From the NCBI RefSeq assembly GCF_029207565.1, contig NZ_JANCMW010000006.1, positions 62,001 to 126,000 of the forward strand: a DNA stretch of 64,000 nucleotides, read 5' to 3'. Below, one piece after another: positions 35,230 to 44,450 of the stretch; within the stretch, counting starts at the first letter, position 1; each line of letters opens with the position of its first letter. Below the pieces are notes generated by a model that was given only the letters and a program-made list of their open reading frames with translations, was not told the origin of the DNA and made no database searches. Origin of the DNA: Marinobacter iranensis (lineage in GTDB: Bacteria; Pseudomonadota; Gammaproteobacteria; Pseudomonadales; Oleiphilaceae). The position numbers and the translations under genes were made by a program.

Positions 35230-38200
35230 GCCGCTTTCTCCCGCTGGCCGCTGAACAGCCGGTCCAGTTCCTCGATCAGGGCCCGGTCCGGCCGTTCGTT
35301 AAAGGCGCCAACACCCGGGGCATCACATCCCCGCAGGAACAGGTAGACCGCGCCTCCAACGTGAGTGTCGTAGTCATAATCCGGCAGGCGCGACTTCAGC
35401 AGGCGATGCAGCGCCAGCAGGTAGATGACGTACTGCAGGTCATATCGCTTCTCGAGGATTTTCTCTTTCATGACGTCATTAATATAGGCCTGTTCGTCTT
35501 CCCCCAGGAAGTTCGACTTGTAGTCCAGCACGTAATAGCGGCCCTTGTGCTCGAACACCAGGTCAATAAAGCCCTTGAGCATGCCGTTGAAGGTGGTTTC
35601 ATGGGCTTCGGGCCGGTTCTCACCATTGAGGGTATGCTGGCGAACCAGTTTGTCCATGGCGCGGGTGTTCACCTGATGGCTCTCGAACCAGAACTCCAGT
35701 TCCGGGCGAAAGGTCTCCAGTCCGGCGAGGGAGCAGGTTCCGCCATCATCCGGCAAGGGAATGTCCATGGTGACCAGGGTGTGAATCCAGGCCTTCAATG
35801 CGTCGGCCCAGTCACTCCAGTTGCGCAGCTTGCAACGGCGCTCCAGCAGTTCATGGAGCTCACCCGGCTCGTCGACGACCACCTTGCGGAATCCCTGAGC
35901 GGCACACCACTCCAGGATGTCGTGGAGGAAGGTACCGGGGCCGGAACCCTTGGGAAAGCTGTGCTGATCGAAGGGCTGCGGGCCTTTCATTCCGGCCTCG
36001 GCCGGGGCTGCTGTATCGGCATCGGCGGGCTCGTCCTCTTCCCGCAGGTTTTCCTGTTCCGCATCTTCACTGGCTGGTGCAAAGTCGTCACCAAAGCCGC
36101 TGCGGGCGCCATAAGTGATGGCAGAGTAGCTGGCAATCCACCAGTTTTCCTTCGCTTCACGCACGGGCTCCAGGGCTTTGCCGAGTTCCGGCTCCACGTC
36201 GCCGGCGTATACATCGTCCCCGGGCTCGGGGACTGGCGCCACCGCTATCGCGGGCTCACCGTCGGCCATGGCCTGCAGGAAAGGCATCAGGTCTGTGTCG
36301 CTCTCACTGGCGTCACGGCCAACCAGATGCCCCAGGCCACTCTGGCGCCAGCCCTTGATGCCGGCCGCGCCCACCCAGGTAGCGTGACGGGAGCGGGTCA
36401 GGGCGACGTAGAATTTGCGGATATCCTCACCCAGCCGCTCGCGGTCCGCCCTGGCGAGGGTGTCGTCATCCGGTTCCAGCGAGATCTGCAGTTTACCTTC
36501 ATCATCGTGGTACTTGATGAACGCCTGATTCGGTTTTTCCTCCCGGAACTCGGTGGCGAACGGCAGGAACACCAGCGGGTACTCCAGGCCTTTGGACTTG
36601 TGCACGGTGACCACCTTGACCAGCCCGGCATCGCTTTCCAGGCGCATGGTCCGGTGTTCGTCCTCGTCGGATTCCCGCAGCATTTCGGTGTAGTGATGGA
36701 TCAGGGCGTGTTCGCCGTCCAGTTGCTGGCTGTCCTGCTGCAGCAGTTCGGCAATGTGCAGGATATCGGTCAGGCCACGTTCACCGTCCGGCCTCGCCAG
36801 CAGTTTGGCCGGCACGTCGTAGTCCATCAGCAGGCGGCGCAGCATGGGGAGCACACCCTGCTGTTGCCAGAGCTCGCGGTAGCCCAGGAAACGGTTGATC
36901 TCACGGTCCAGAGCGTTCTCGTCGCTGAGCAGCCGGTCCAGGTCCTGGTAGGCCAGGCTCATAGTGGGCGTGGCCAGTGCCGCGCGAATCGCCGACAACT
37001 GACCGGGCTCGGCACAGGCCTGCAGCCACTGCAGCAGTTCCAGCGCCTGGGCCGACTGCAACACGGAATTACGGTCTGACAGGTACACGCTACGGATACC
37101 GCGAACACTCAGGGCCCGCCGGACGGCATCCGCCTCGTCACGTTTGTTGACCAGGATGGCAATGTGTTCCGGCCGCAACGGCTCGAGGGGTTGGCCCTCG
37201 GCTTCGAAGCCGGCACTTCCCGACTGGCCCAGGTTCAGCAGGCGGGCAATCTCCGCTGAGCAGACATCCGCCATTGCCTCCCGGCCAGCTTCCTTGGCGA
37301 TCGGGCGGTCATCCGCCAGGGTCCAGAAAGTCAGTGGTGTTTGCGGCTGGCCCTGCACGCACCATTGCCGATCCGTACCCTTGGCGTTGACCGGGCTGAA
37401 CGGCAGCGGGTTGTCGTTACCGGCGCGGAACAGGAACGCCCCTTCCGGCAGCGACTGGTCAGCCTGGGCGAACACACGGTTGACGCCATCCACCATGGCA
37501 ACGGCGGAGCGGAAGTTGGTGCCCAGGGTGTAGGTGCGGCTGCTGACCGCACGGCGTGCATCCAGGTAGGTGTAGATGTCCGCGCCCCGGAAGCCGTAGA
37601 TGGCCTGCTTGGGATCGCCGATCATCAGCAGGCTGGTGTCCTGGTCGTTGTCGGCCACCCGATAGACACGGTCAAAAATGCGGTACTGAACCGGGTCGGT
37701 GTCCTGGAATTCGTCAATCATCGCCACCGGGAACTGTCGACGAATCGTCTCGGCCAGCCGCGCGCCCTGGGGGCCGCCCAGGGCTTCATCCAGGCGGGTG
37801 AGCAGATCGTCGAAGCCCATGCTGGCCAGGCGTTGCTTTTCGCTGTCCAGGCGCTGGGCAATCCAGACGGCGGCGTGGTTGAGGATGTCCCGTTTCGCCA
37901 CCGGCAAGTTTTTAAGGGCCGGTTTGAGCTCGGCGATGGCGTCCATGGCCGGGTGATGGGGCGGCGCGTCGTCGCCGGTCCATTTTTCCGCGAAAGCGTC
38001 GGCTTCCAGGGTATCGAAGCCCTTGGTCCGCTTGCTGGATAGGAACTCATGGGGTTCGGCGGCGTCGGTGGTGGCCCATTCCCGCAGCAGGCCCACGGCT
38101 TTCTGGATGGAATTTTTGGTGGTGCCGTGCAGTGGCTTGGGTTTGCGCTTGGCGGTTTCCACCAGCAACTCATCCAGTTCATCACACCACGCCGGCCAGG

Positions 38201-38933
38201 GAGCCTTGAGTTCCTGGAGCCTTGCCTCACGCTGGTTTTTCGCCGCTTCCGCCGCAGCCACAGGATCCCGTTCCGGAACGGGCAGGGCATTCACGTGGGG
38301 CAGCAGGTTACGAACGGACTGGCGCAGGCTTTCCGGGGCTTTCCAGTTGTCCAGCACTTCGCTCATCAGTTCTGGGGGCAGCGGGTACACAAAGGTACGC
38401 CAATAATCCCGTACCACATTGTCCAGTAGCTCGGTCTGGCTGGTTTCCAGGGTCTGACGGAACAGGCTGCCGCTGTCGAAGGCGTGTTCACTCAGCATGC
38501 GGTTGCACCAGCCGTGGATGGTGGAGACGGCGGCCTCGTCCATCCATTCAGCGGCCAATAGCAGTTTGCGACGACAGGCCGGCCAGTCCGCCGGTGGGCA
38601 GGCGTTGCGCAGGTTGACCAGCGGATCTTTCGCCTTTTCGGTGGTATCACCGGTTTCCGACGGCACGGCGAAAAGCGCAGCGGCTTCGGTCAGGCGGGCG
38701 CGAATACGGTCACGGAGTTCCTTGGTGGCCGCTTCGGTAAAGGTCACCACCAACAGATGGGGCGGCATAATGCCTTCACTAAGGGGCTCTTCGGCGGTGC
38801 GGTGCCCCAGCACCAGACGCACGTACAGCAGTGCCAAAGTGAAGGTTTTGCCAGTGCCGGCGCTGGCTTCGATCAGTTGGCTGCCGCGTAATGGCAACGT
38901 AAGCGGGTCGAGCTTGCGAACGCCTTCTGTCAT
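35226..38933 (-). CDS. recB: Exodeoxyribonuclease V beta subunit RecB
   Basis: 3'-5' helicase and nuclease of RecBCD, 1235 residues. N-terminal Walker A is EASAGTGKTFTLA; DEFQDTDPVQYRIFDRVY and GDPKQAIYGFRGADIYTYL are helicase motifs II and III; VVTVHKSKGLEYPLVFLPF is motif V. The C-terminal nuclease domain carries GTFLHDILEW, FIDLVFEHKGRYYVLDYKSN (Asp and Asp-x-Lys) and RYDLQYVIYLLALHRLL, all in agreement with an active nuclease. It overlaps both recC and recD by 4 bases. Confidence 0.96.
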   Translation of the reverse strand: MTEGVRKLDPLTLPLRGSQLIEASAGTGKTFTLALLYVRLVLGHRTAEEPLSEGIMPPHLLVVTFTEAATKELRDRIRARLTEAAALFAVPSETGDTTEKAKDPLVNLRNACPPADWPACRRKLLLAAEWMDEAAVSTIHGWCNRMLSEHAFDSGSLFRQTLETSQTELLDNVVRDYWRTFVYPLPPELMSEVLDNWKAPESLRQSVRNLLPHVNALPVPERDPVAAAEAAKNQREARLQELKAPWPAWCDELDELLVETAKRKPKPLHGTTKNSIQKAVGLLREWATTDAAEPHEFLSSKRTKGFDTLEADAFAEKWTGDDAPPHHPAMDAIAELKPALKNLPVAKRDILNHAAVWIAQRLDSEKQRLASMGFDDLLTRLDEALGGPQGARLAETIRRQFPVAMIDEFQDTDPVQYRIFDRVYRVADNDQDTSLLMIGDPKQAIYGFRGADIYTYLDARRAVSSRTYTLGTNFRSAVAMVDGVNRVFAQADQSLPEGAFLFRAGNDNPLPFSPVNAKGTDRQWCVQGQPQTPLTFWTLADDRPIAKEAGREAMADVCSAEIARLLNLGQSGSAGFEAEGQPLEPLRPEHIAILVNKRDEADAVRRALSVRGIRSVYLSDRNSVLQSAQALELLQWLQACAEPGQLSAIRAALATPTMSLAYQDLDRLLSDENALDREINRFLGYRELWQQQGVLPMLRRLLMDYDVPAKLLARPDGERGLTDILHIAELLQQDSQQLDGEHALIHHYTEMLRESDEDEHRTMRLESDAGLVKVVTVHKSKGLEYPLVFLPFATEFREEKPNQAFIKYHDDEGKLQISLEPDDDTLARADRERLGEDIRKFYVALTRSRHATWVGAAGIKGWRQSGLGHLVGRDASESDTDLMPFLQAMADGEPAIAVAPVPEPGDDVYAGDVEPELGKALEPVREAKENWWIASYSAITYGARSGFGDDFAPASEDAEQENLREEDEPADADTAAPAEAGMKGPQPFDQHSFPKGSGPGTFLHDILEWCAAQGFRKVVVDEPGELHELLERRCKLRNWSDWADALKAWIHTLVTMDIPLPDDGGTCSLAGLETFRPELEFWFESHQVNTRAMDKLVRQHTLNGENRPEAHETTFNGMLKGFIDLVFEHKGRYYVLDYKSNFLGEDEQAYINDVMKEKILEKRYDLQYVIYLLALHRLLKSRLPDYDYDTHVGGAVYLFLRGCDAPGVGAFNERPDRALIEELDRLFSGQREKAA

Positions 38934-41900
38934 TGTGGCTTCTCCCTGTCAGCACCGGCGGGTTTGGCACGGCTGGCCTGCTCCGCGTGCCAGAGCGGCT
39001 GGTAGAGCGCGGACACCAGTTGTGGGAATTGTTCGTCGGCAAGCAGCTGCTCAACATCCGGATAGGCCCTGCGCAGGTAGCCTGCGTCGCGGGCCAGGGC
39101 CTTGTCGTAGGCTTCTGCTGCTTTCTGCAGTGCCTTCTCTTCACTGCCTTCCCCCCGGGCAGGATAAAGCCCCCGCAGATAGGCGAAGGCGGCTCCGGCT
39201 TCGACCGGCAGTGGCCGGGTCTGGCCCTGCATCCAATGGTCCAGGGCCGTGGCCAGGCAGTCTTTGGCGACAGCCCTGTCCATCGGCAACAGGTTGACCA
39301 CCCGCTTTTCCTCCTTGGCTAGGACCAGGGTATGGAAAGCCCCGAAACGCAGGTTGCCCGCCAGATGGGCCACCCAATGGTCCAGTAAGGCGGGAAAGCG
39401 TAGCTGGCGGGAGCCTCCGGCGCCTTCCAACAGATTGCTGCCGGCAATGACCACCCTGCATACGGCGCCATCCGGGCGGGTGCGCAGGTTGCCAAGACGG
39501 TCGCTGATGGACAGGGAATCCTCGCCCTGTCCGTGGCGGTGTTCGAACCCGATCACCTCTTCAATAGCCTCGGGCCAGAGGGCCAGGGCCTCCTGATAAC
39601 GCTTGTGCAGGTCCGGCATGCGGCTTTCCAGTTGCCGGGTCAGGGCGTATTCCGTCAGCCCCATGCCCAGTTCGCCCCTGCGGACCATGCTGGCCAGGGA
39701 GGTTTCGATGCGTTGCTGCAGTTCTTCATCGGTATCGGCTTTCATCACCGCCTGGCGGATCAGTTCATCCTCCAGGCGCCAGTGTTGCAAGCCGTCCATG
39801 GCGAAGGCCTCGTTATCGGTATCCAGGTTCTCCACATCGGTAAACCGCACCTGCAGGCGGCGCTGGTAAAAGATCTCCACCGGCCGCTTCAGGAAGCCGC
39901 CGACATCGGCCAGGGTAAGCGGGTCTGCCGGGGGCAGGTAGGGCAGCGTGGGTTGCTCTGCCTCCGGTTCCCGGGACTGATGGGCACTCAGCCATTCGCT
40001 GTCGTAGGTGAACAGGCGCCGAACACCCTCCTCAGTGTCACGATTCCCGGCTGGAAAATACTCGCGGCTGAAGGGCTGCAGCGGGTGTTCGATGGTCAGG
40101 GCGGCGGAAGCCTTCTGGTCCGAATCCGGCACTTTCCAGACTGCATCCAGATGATCCCGGAGCTGGCTCACCAGTACCGATGGCGGCCGTTCCGAATCAT
40201 CGCGAATGCTGCGCCCCACCCAACTGATATACAGCTGCTCCCGGGCCGACAGCAGGGCTTCCAGGAACAGGTAACGGTCGTCTTCCCGGCGGGATCGATC
40301 GCCGGGCCGGTAATCCAGGGCCATCAGATCAAAATCCACCGGCGGGCGGGAACGGGGGTAATCGCCATCGTTCATACCCAGCAGGCAGACGTGCCGGAAC
40401 GGGATGGCCCGCATCGGCATCAGGGTGGCGAAATTGACCTTGCCGGCGAGGAAGCGCTGGTTGAGGCCACCCTCTTCCAGCCCTTCCAGCAGAATTTCGC
40501 GAACAATATTGAGGGGCAATTCCACTTGGTCCATGCCAGCACTGTCGCAATCCTGCAGCCACTGCTCCGCCTGCCGGCGCAGTCGGTTCACCAGCAGCAG
40601 CTCGTCGTCGGACAGGTCGTCGAAGAAACGCGTCAGTATCGACTGCAGCAGGTCGAGCCAGCCTGCCGGTGTGGCGGTGGCCCTGAGTTCGTGCCAGAGG
40701 TCTTCCAGCCGGTCGATAAAGCGGCAGAGGTTGCCCGCCACACTGGCCTGCAGGCCGCCGATTTCCTCGAAGGGTTCAATGCCCTGCCAGGGCTCGTCAC
40801 GGCCGGTGCCATAGCCCAGCAACATCCTCCGCAGGCCCGCCTGCCAGGTGTTGCGTTCCAGGCCATCGGGCAAATCGAGGCTGCTGCGGTGGTCACTGTG
40901 CAGGCCCCAGCGAATATTGGCACCTTCCACCCACTGGCGCACCAGGGGCAGATCACCCTCGGCAATGCCGAACCGGCTCCGTACCGCCGGCACTTCCAGC
41001 AGGCTGATGATCTCGCTGACGCCAAAGCGGCTTTCGGGCAGGGCCATCAAGGTGTCGAGGGCAATCAACACCGGCTGTCGGTGACGCTGGCCCTGGTCGG
41101 AAATGGTAAACGGAATATAGCGGCGTGACGACGCCGGATAGCGCCCGAAGACCGCCTGGATATGGGGCGCATAGGTGTCCACATCCGGCACCATGACAAT
41201 CACATCCCGGGGCCGCAGTTCCGGATTGCCGTTGAACGCAGCCAGCAACTGGTCATGGAGAATCTCCACTTCGCGCTGGGGGCTGTGGGCGTTGTGGAAC
41301 ACCACGGAATCATCCCGGAACGGATCCAAAGTGCGCGCCTGCGCCAACATCTCTGATTGTGACGTGAGCGTGCGGATGTCGTTCTGGATCTGGTGCAGGA
41401 TGGCCGGCTGTTCCGGTTCACCATGCGGTGTAAAGATATCGATACGCCCGTCCGGTGTGGCCACACGGCCCTGGTATTGCTCCGGGTTGTCGAATTCATC
41501 CAGCAGGCGGATGTAGTCCCGGCCCTGCTTGCCCCATGCTGCCAACAGTGGGTTGGCATGCTGGTGCAGGTCGTCCGGGTCGGTCAGCGCTGCCAGCTTT
41601 GGATGCGCCAGCCCCCGCTTTCGATCAGCCGTGAGCAGGTCGCGGTCGCTGATGATGTCGGCCCAGTAGAATTCGCTGGGGTTGTGGACACAGAGCACCA
41701 CCTGGCAGACCCGGCTGAGAATCGATAACGCTTCCAGCGCCTGTTTCGGCAGGGAGGACACGCCAAAGACAACAATGCGGCGGGGCAGGTCAGACGGCCG
41801 GTCAGCTGCCGTCAGCCTCTGCCCTTCCTCCATGAAACGGGTATGGATGCGTGAACGGCTGGTGCCGGCAAGCTCGCCGACGTCTTCCACCAGTTTGCGC

Positions 41901-42499
41901 CACAGCACCGGCTGCCAGCGCAACTCATCGCCCAACTCGCGGTATTCGCCCCGCGCCATCTGCAGGCGGTCGTGCCCGGCCTCCCAGTCCGCCAGCCAGT
42001 CGGCACGGAATACCTGGTACTGGTCGAACAGATCGGCAATCTTGCCGGCCAACTGGTAACGGCGGGTTTCGGTATCCGCTCCGGCCATGAATCGTTGCAG
42101 GGGGGCGAACACGTCATCTTCCGCAATCAACTGCGGCAACAAGCGGAACAGCCGCCAGACCAGGCGGGACTTGTCAAAAGGCGACTGCTCCGGCACCCCG
42201 GCGGACGTCAATACCGCCCGATAGGCCTGCCAGATAAACCGGGCGGGGAACAGGAAATCCATGCCTGCGGCGATCCCCATGCCACCGTGGTCGCCGACAC
42301 TCCCCGCATCGGCCGGGTCTTCCGCCAGGGCAAGCTTCAGCCACTGGGCAATGCCATTGCTCTGCACCAGGAAGGTTTCGCTTTCCAGGGGTGGCAGGGG
42401 GCTTTGCCGGCAGATCCAGACCACGGCCCGGCGCAGGTCTTCCAGGTGGTTCGCGTGGATGGCATGAAAGCCGGGCTCGATGGTTGGCGTCGCTGGCAT
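38930..42499 (-). CDS. recC: Exodeoxyribonuclease V gamma subunit RecC
   Basis: Chi-recognising subunit of RecBCD, 1189 residues, somewhat longer than the E. coli protein (about 1120). The family is shown by the N-terminal FHAIHANHLEDLRRAVVW, VQSNGIAQWLKLALAED, IVVFGVSSLPKQALEALSIL, VMVPDVDTYAPHIQAVFGRY and FRHVCLLGMNDGDYPRSRPP. First gene of recC-recB-recD; only weak ribosome-binding sequence is seen before the ATG. The residues that read Chi differ among lineages, so the recognised sequence cannot be inferred here. Confidence 0.95.
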   Translation of the reverse strand: MPATPTIEPGFHAIHANHLEDLRRAVVWICRQSPLPPLESETFLVQSNGIAQWLKLALAEDPADAGSVGDHGGMGIAAGMDFLFPARFIWQAYRAVLTSAGVPEQSPFDKSRLVWRLFRLLPQLIAEDDVFAPLQRFMAGADTETRRYQLAGKIADLFDQYQVFRADWLADWEAGHDRLQMARGEYRELGDELRWQPVLWRKLVEDVGELAGTSRSRIHTRFMEEGQRLTAADRPSDLPRRIVVFGVSSLPKQALEALSILSRVCQVVLCVHNPSEFYWADIISDRDLLTADRKRGLAHPKLAALTDPDDLHQHANPLLAAWGKQGRDYIRLLDEFDNPEQYQGRVATPDGRIDIFTPHGEPEQPAILHQIQNDIRTLTSQSEMLAQARTLDPFRDDSVVFHNAHSPQREVEILHDQLLAAFNGNPELRPRDVIVMVPDVDTYAPHIQAVFGRYPASSRRYIPFTISDQGQRHRQPVLIALDTLMALPESRFGVSEIISLLEVPAVRSRFGIAEGDLPLVRQWVEGANIRWGLHSDHRSSLDLPDGLERNTWQAGLRRMLLGYGTGRDEPWQGIEPFEEIGGLQASVAGNLCRFIDRLEDLWHELRATATPAGWLDLLQSILTRFFDDLSDDELLLVNRLRRQAEQWLQDCDSAGMDQVELPLNIVREILLEGLEEGGLNQRFLAGKVNFATLMPMRAIPFRHVCLLGMNDGDYPRSRPPVDFDLMALDYRPGDRSRREDDRYLFLEALLSAREQLYISWVGRSIRDDSERPPSVLVSQLRDHLDAVWKVPDSDQKASAALTIEHPLQPFSREYFPAGNRDTEEGVRRLFTYDSEWLSAHQSREPEAEQPTLPYLPPADPLTLADVGGFLKRPVEIFYQRRLQVRFTDVENLDTDNEAFAMDGLQHWRLEDELIRQAVMKADTDEELQQRIETSLASMVRRGELGMGLTEYALTRQLESRMPDLHKRYQEALALWPEAIEEVIGFEHRHGQGEDSLSISDRLGNLRTRPDGAVCRVVIAGSNLLEGAGGSRQLRFPALLDHWVAHLAGNLRFGAFHTLVLAKEEKRVVNLLPMDRAVAKDCLATALDHWMQGQTRPLPVEAGAAFAYLRGLYPARGEGSEEKALQKAAEAYDKALARDAGYLRRAYPDVEQLLADEQFPQLVSALYQPLWHAEQASRAKPAGADREKPQ

Positions 42500-42680
42500 A
42501 CCTGCCCTGTTTGATTGTATCGGGTGAGAGATGAAAGCCTACCACAACTTGAACGGACTGCCGGACGAGTAGCTTCCGGCACCAGTAAATTCGCCAATTT
42601 CTTGCGAAATCGGGATTGTTTTGCCAGTCTAAATAAATGTAACAGATCATTTCAGCAAAAAAATAAGCGGAGACAACGCG

Positions 42681-43709
42681 ATGAGCACCATAAGCAAGTT
42701 CAAGAAATTGGCAGGATTTTCTGCGTTTGCCTTTGCCGCAATGACAGCGGCAAATTCGGTAAACGCTGCCAACTGGCGCTATGCACACGAAGAGTACGAA
42801 GGTGACGTTCAGGACGTATTCGCTTACGACTTCAAGGAATACATCGAAGACAACTCGGACCATACCGTTCAGGTCTATCGGTTCGGCGAGCTTGGCGAGT
42901 CCGACGACATCATGGGGCAGACCCAGTCTGGCATCCTCAACTTTGTAAACCAGTCACCGGGTTTCACCGGTTCCCTGATCCCGGAAGCGCAGATCTTCTT
43001 CATTCCGTATCTCATGCCTACTGACATGGATACCGTGATTGAGTTCTTCCGTGAGAGTGAGGCCATCAACAAAATGTTCCCGAAGCTCTATGCCGAGCAC
43101 GGTCTTGAATTGCTACAGATGTATCCGGAAGGCGAAATGGTGGTGACTGCCGATGAACCTATCACCAGTCCGTCGGATTTCAATAATAAAAAGATCCGGG
43201 TCATGACCAACCCGCTGCTGTCAGAAACCTACGATGCGTTTGGTGCAACACCAACACCTCTGCCCTGGGGTGAGGTATACGGTGCCCTGCAAACCAACAT
43301 GATCCAGGGTCAGGAAAACCCGATCTTCTGGATTGAGTCCGGTGGACTTTACGAAGTATCTCCCCACCTGACCTTCACCGCGCACGGCTGGTTCACCACC
43401 GCGATGATGGCCAACAAGAACTTCTACGACGGTCTGTCTGACGAAGACCAGAAGCTTATCCAGGACGCAGCTGACTACGCGTTCGAGGAGATCATTGTTC
43501 ACATCGATGGCCTCGCCGATGAAGCCCTTGAGAAAATCAAGGCGGCCAGCGACGAAGTGACCGTTACCCGTCTCAACGATGAGCAGATTGAAGCCTTCAA
43601 GGCCCGTGCACCACAGGTGGAAGATAAGTTTATCGAAATGACTGGCGAAAGCGGCAAGGAACTTCTGAATCAGTTTGAAGAAGATCTCAAGGAAGTTCAG
43701 AACGACTGA
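42681..43709 (+). CDS. teaA: Ectoine/hydroxyectoine TRAP transporter substrate-binding protein TeaA
   Basis: Periplasmic binding protein of 342 residues with a signal peptide (cleavage near VNAA). NWRYAHEEYEGDVQDVFA, YRFGELGESDDIM and TPTPLPWGEVYGALQTN agree almost word for word with what I remember of Halomonas elongata TeaA, the osmoregulated ectoine-binding protein, and differ from generic DctP proteins. The order teaA-teaB-teaC-teaD(UspA) is the same as in Halomonas. Ectoine uptake for salt tolerance is therefore a firm inference. GCGGAG precedes the ATG; a hairpin follows the gene. Confidence 0.93.
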   Translation: MSTISKFKKLAGFSAFAFAAMTAANSVNAANWRYAHEEYEGDVQDVFAYDFKEYIEDNSDHTVQVYRFGELGESDDIMGQTQSGILNFVNQSPGFTGSLIPEAQIFFIPYLMPTDMDTVIEFFRESEAINKMFPKLYAEHGLELLQMYPEGEMVVTADEPITSPSDFNNKKIRVMTNPLLSETYDAFGATPTPLPWGEVYGALQTNMIQGQENPIFWIESGGLYEVSPHLTFTAHGWFTTAMMANKNFYDGLSDEDQKLIQDAADYAFEEIIVHIDGLADEALEKIKAASDEVTVTRLNDEQIEAFKARAPQVEDKFIEMTGESGKELLNQFEEDLKEVQND

Positions 43710-43727
43710 GCTGAACCTGAAGGAAAC

Positions 43728-43762
43728 ATTCCCGCCGGCCCTGCCCGGCGGGAATCTGTTTT
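43728..43762 (+). other. Strong hairpin between teaA and teaB
   Basis: Perfect 11-bp stem ATTCCCGCCGG / CCGGCGGGAAT with a 6-base loop, followed by CTGTTTT. It lies 18 bases after the teaA stop and about 60 bases before teaB. It may act as a partial terminator or 3' stabiliser that gives more binding protein than membrane subunits. Confidence 0.7.
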
Positions 43763-43822
43763 AACCCCGCCCCGCCGGGGATCTCCTACCGGCCGGGAGC
43801 GATAAGTTCTGGAGCAGAACCG

Positions 43823-44416
43823 ATGTCCGAGAACTCCCCGGATCTAGAAGATGATACCGGCACCTATGAGTCCGGCCTGCCCGGGTTTCTGGGAACCATT
43901 GATGAAGGTATTGCCAAGCTTGAGGCCGTCATGCTCGCGGTGGGCGTACTCCTCATGGCTGTCAATACATGCATCAACGTTATTGCACGATTTGTCTTCG
44001 GTGAAGGCTTGTTTTTCTCCGGCGAAATCAACCGGATTCTTATCATCCTGATTACCTTTGCAGGTATTGGCTACGCGGCCCGCCATGGCCGCCATATCCG
44101 TATGTCTGCGATTTACGACGCGATCCCGCCAAAGGGCCGCAAAGTACTGATGATTTTCATCGCCTTGTTTACATCGGTGGTGATGTTTTTCCTCTGTTAC
44201 CACTCCTACGGGTACATCGAAACCCTTTATAGCCGCGGGCGCATCCTGCCAGCCCTGGGTTTTGAAATCTGGTGGATTTACATCTGGGCGCCAATAGGTT
44301 TTGCGATAACTGGTATCCAGTACTTCCTTACGGCCATCAAGAACCTCACCAGCAAGGATGTGTACCTCTCCACCGGTGTGATCGACGGCTACTCGGATAG
44401 TGAATCCGAAGTCTGA
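43823..44416 (+). CDS. teaB: Ectoine TRAP transporter small permease TeaB (DctQ type)
   Basis: Inner-membrane protein of 197 residues with four hydrophobic segments and the DctQ pattern: MLAVGVLLMAVNTCINVIAR, FSGEINRILIILITFAGIGY, AARHGRHIRMSAIYDAIPP and IWAPIGFAITGIQYFL. GGAG lies before the ATG. Gap of 113 bases to teaA holds the hairpin; 34 bases separate it from teaC. Confidence 0.93.
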   Translation: MSENSPDLEDDTGTYESGLPGFLGTIDEGIAKLEAVMLAVGVLLMAVNTCINVIARFVFGEGLFFSGEINRILIILITFAGIGYAARHGRHIRMSAIYDAIPPKGRKVLMIFIALFTSVVMFFLCYHSYGYIETLYSRGRILPALGFEIWWIYIWAPIGFAITGIQYFLTAIKNLTSKDVYLSTGVIDGYSDSESEV

Positions 44417-44450
44417 ACCCTGCAGCTGGGATAACAAAGGATAGATAATC

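Noticed and set aside
34905..37079. Open frame of 724 codons on the plus strand
   Set aside because: Antisense to recB and recD, which are unmistakable; the translation has no recognisable motif.
39533..41128. Open frame of 531 codons on the plus strand
   Set aside because: Antisense to recC; no family features and a composition typical of shadow frames.
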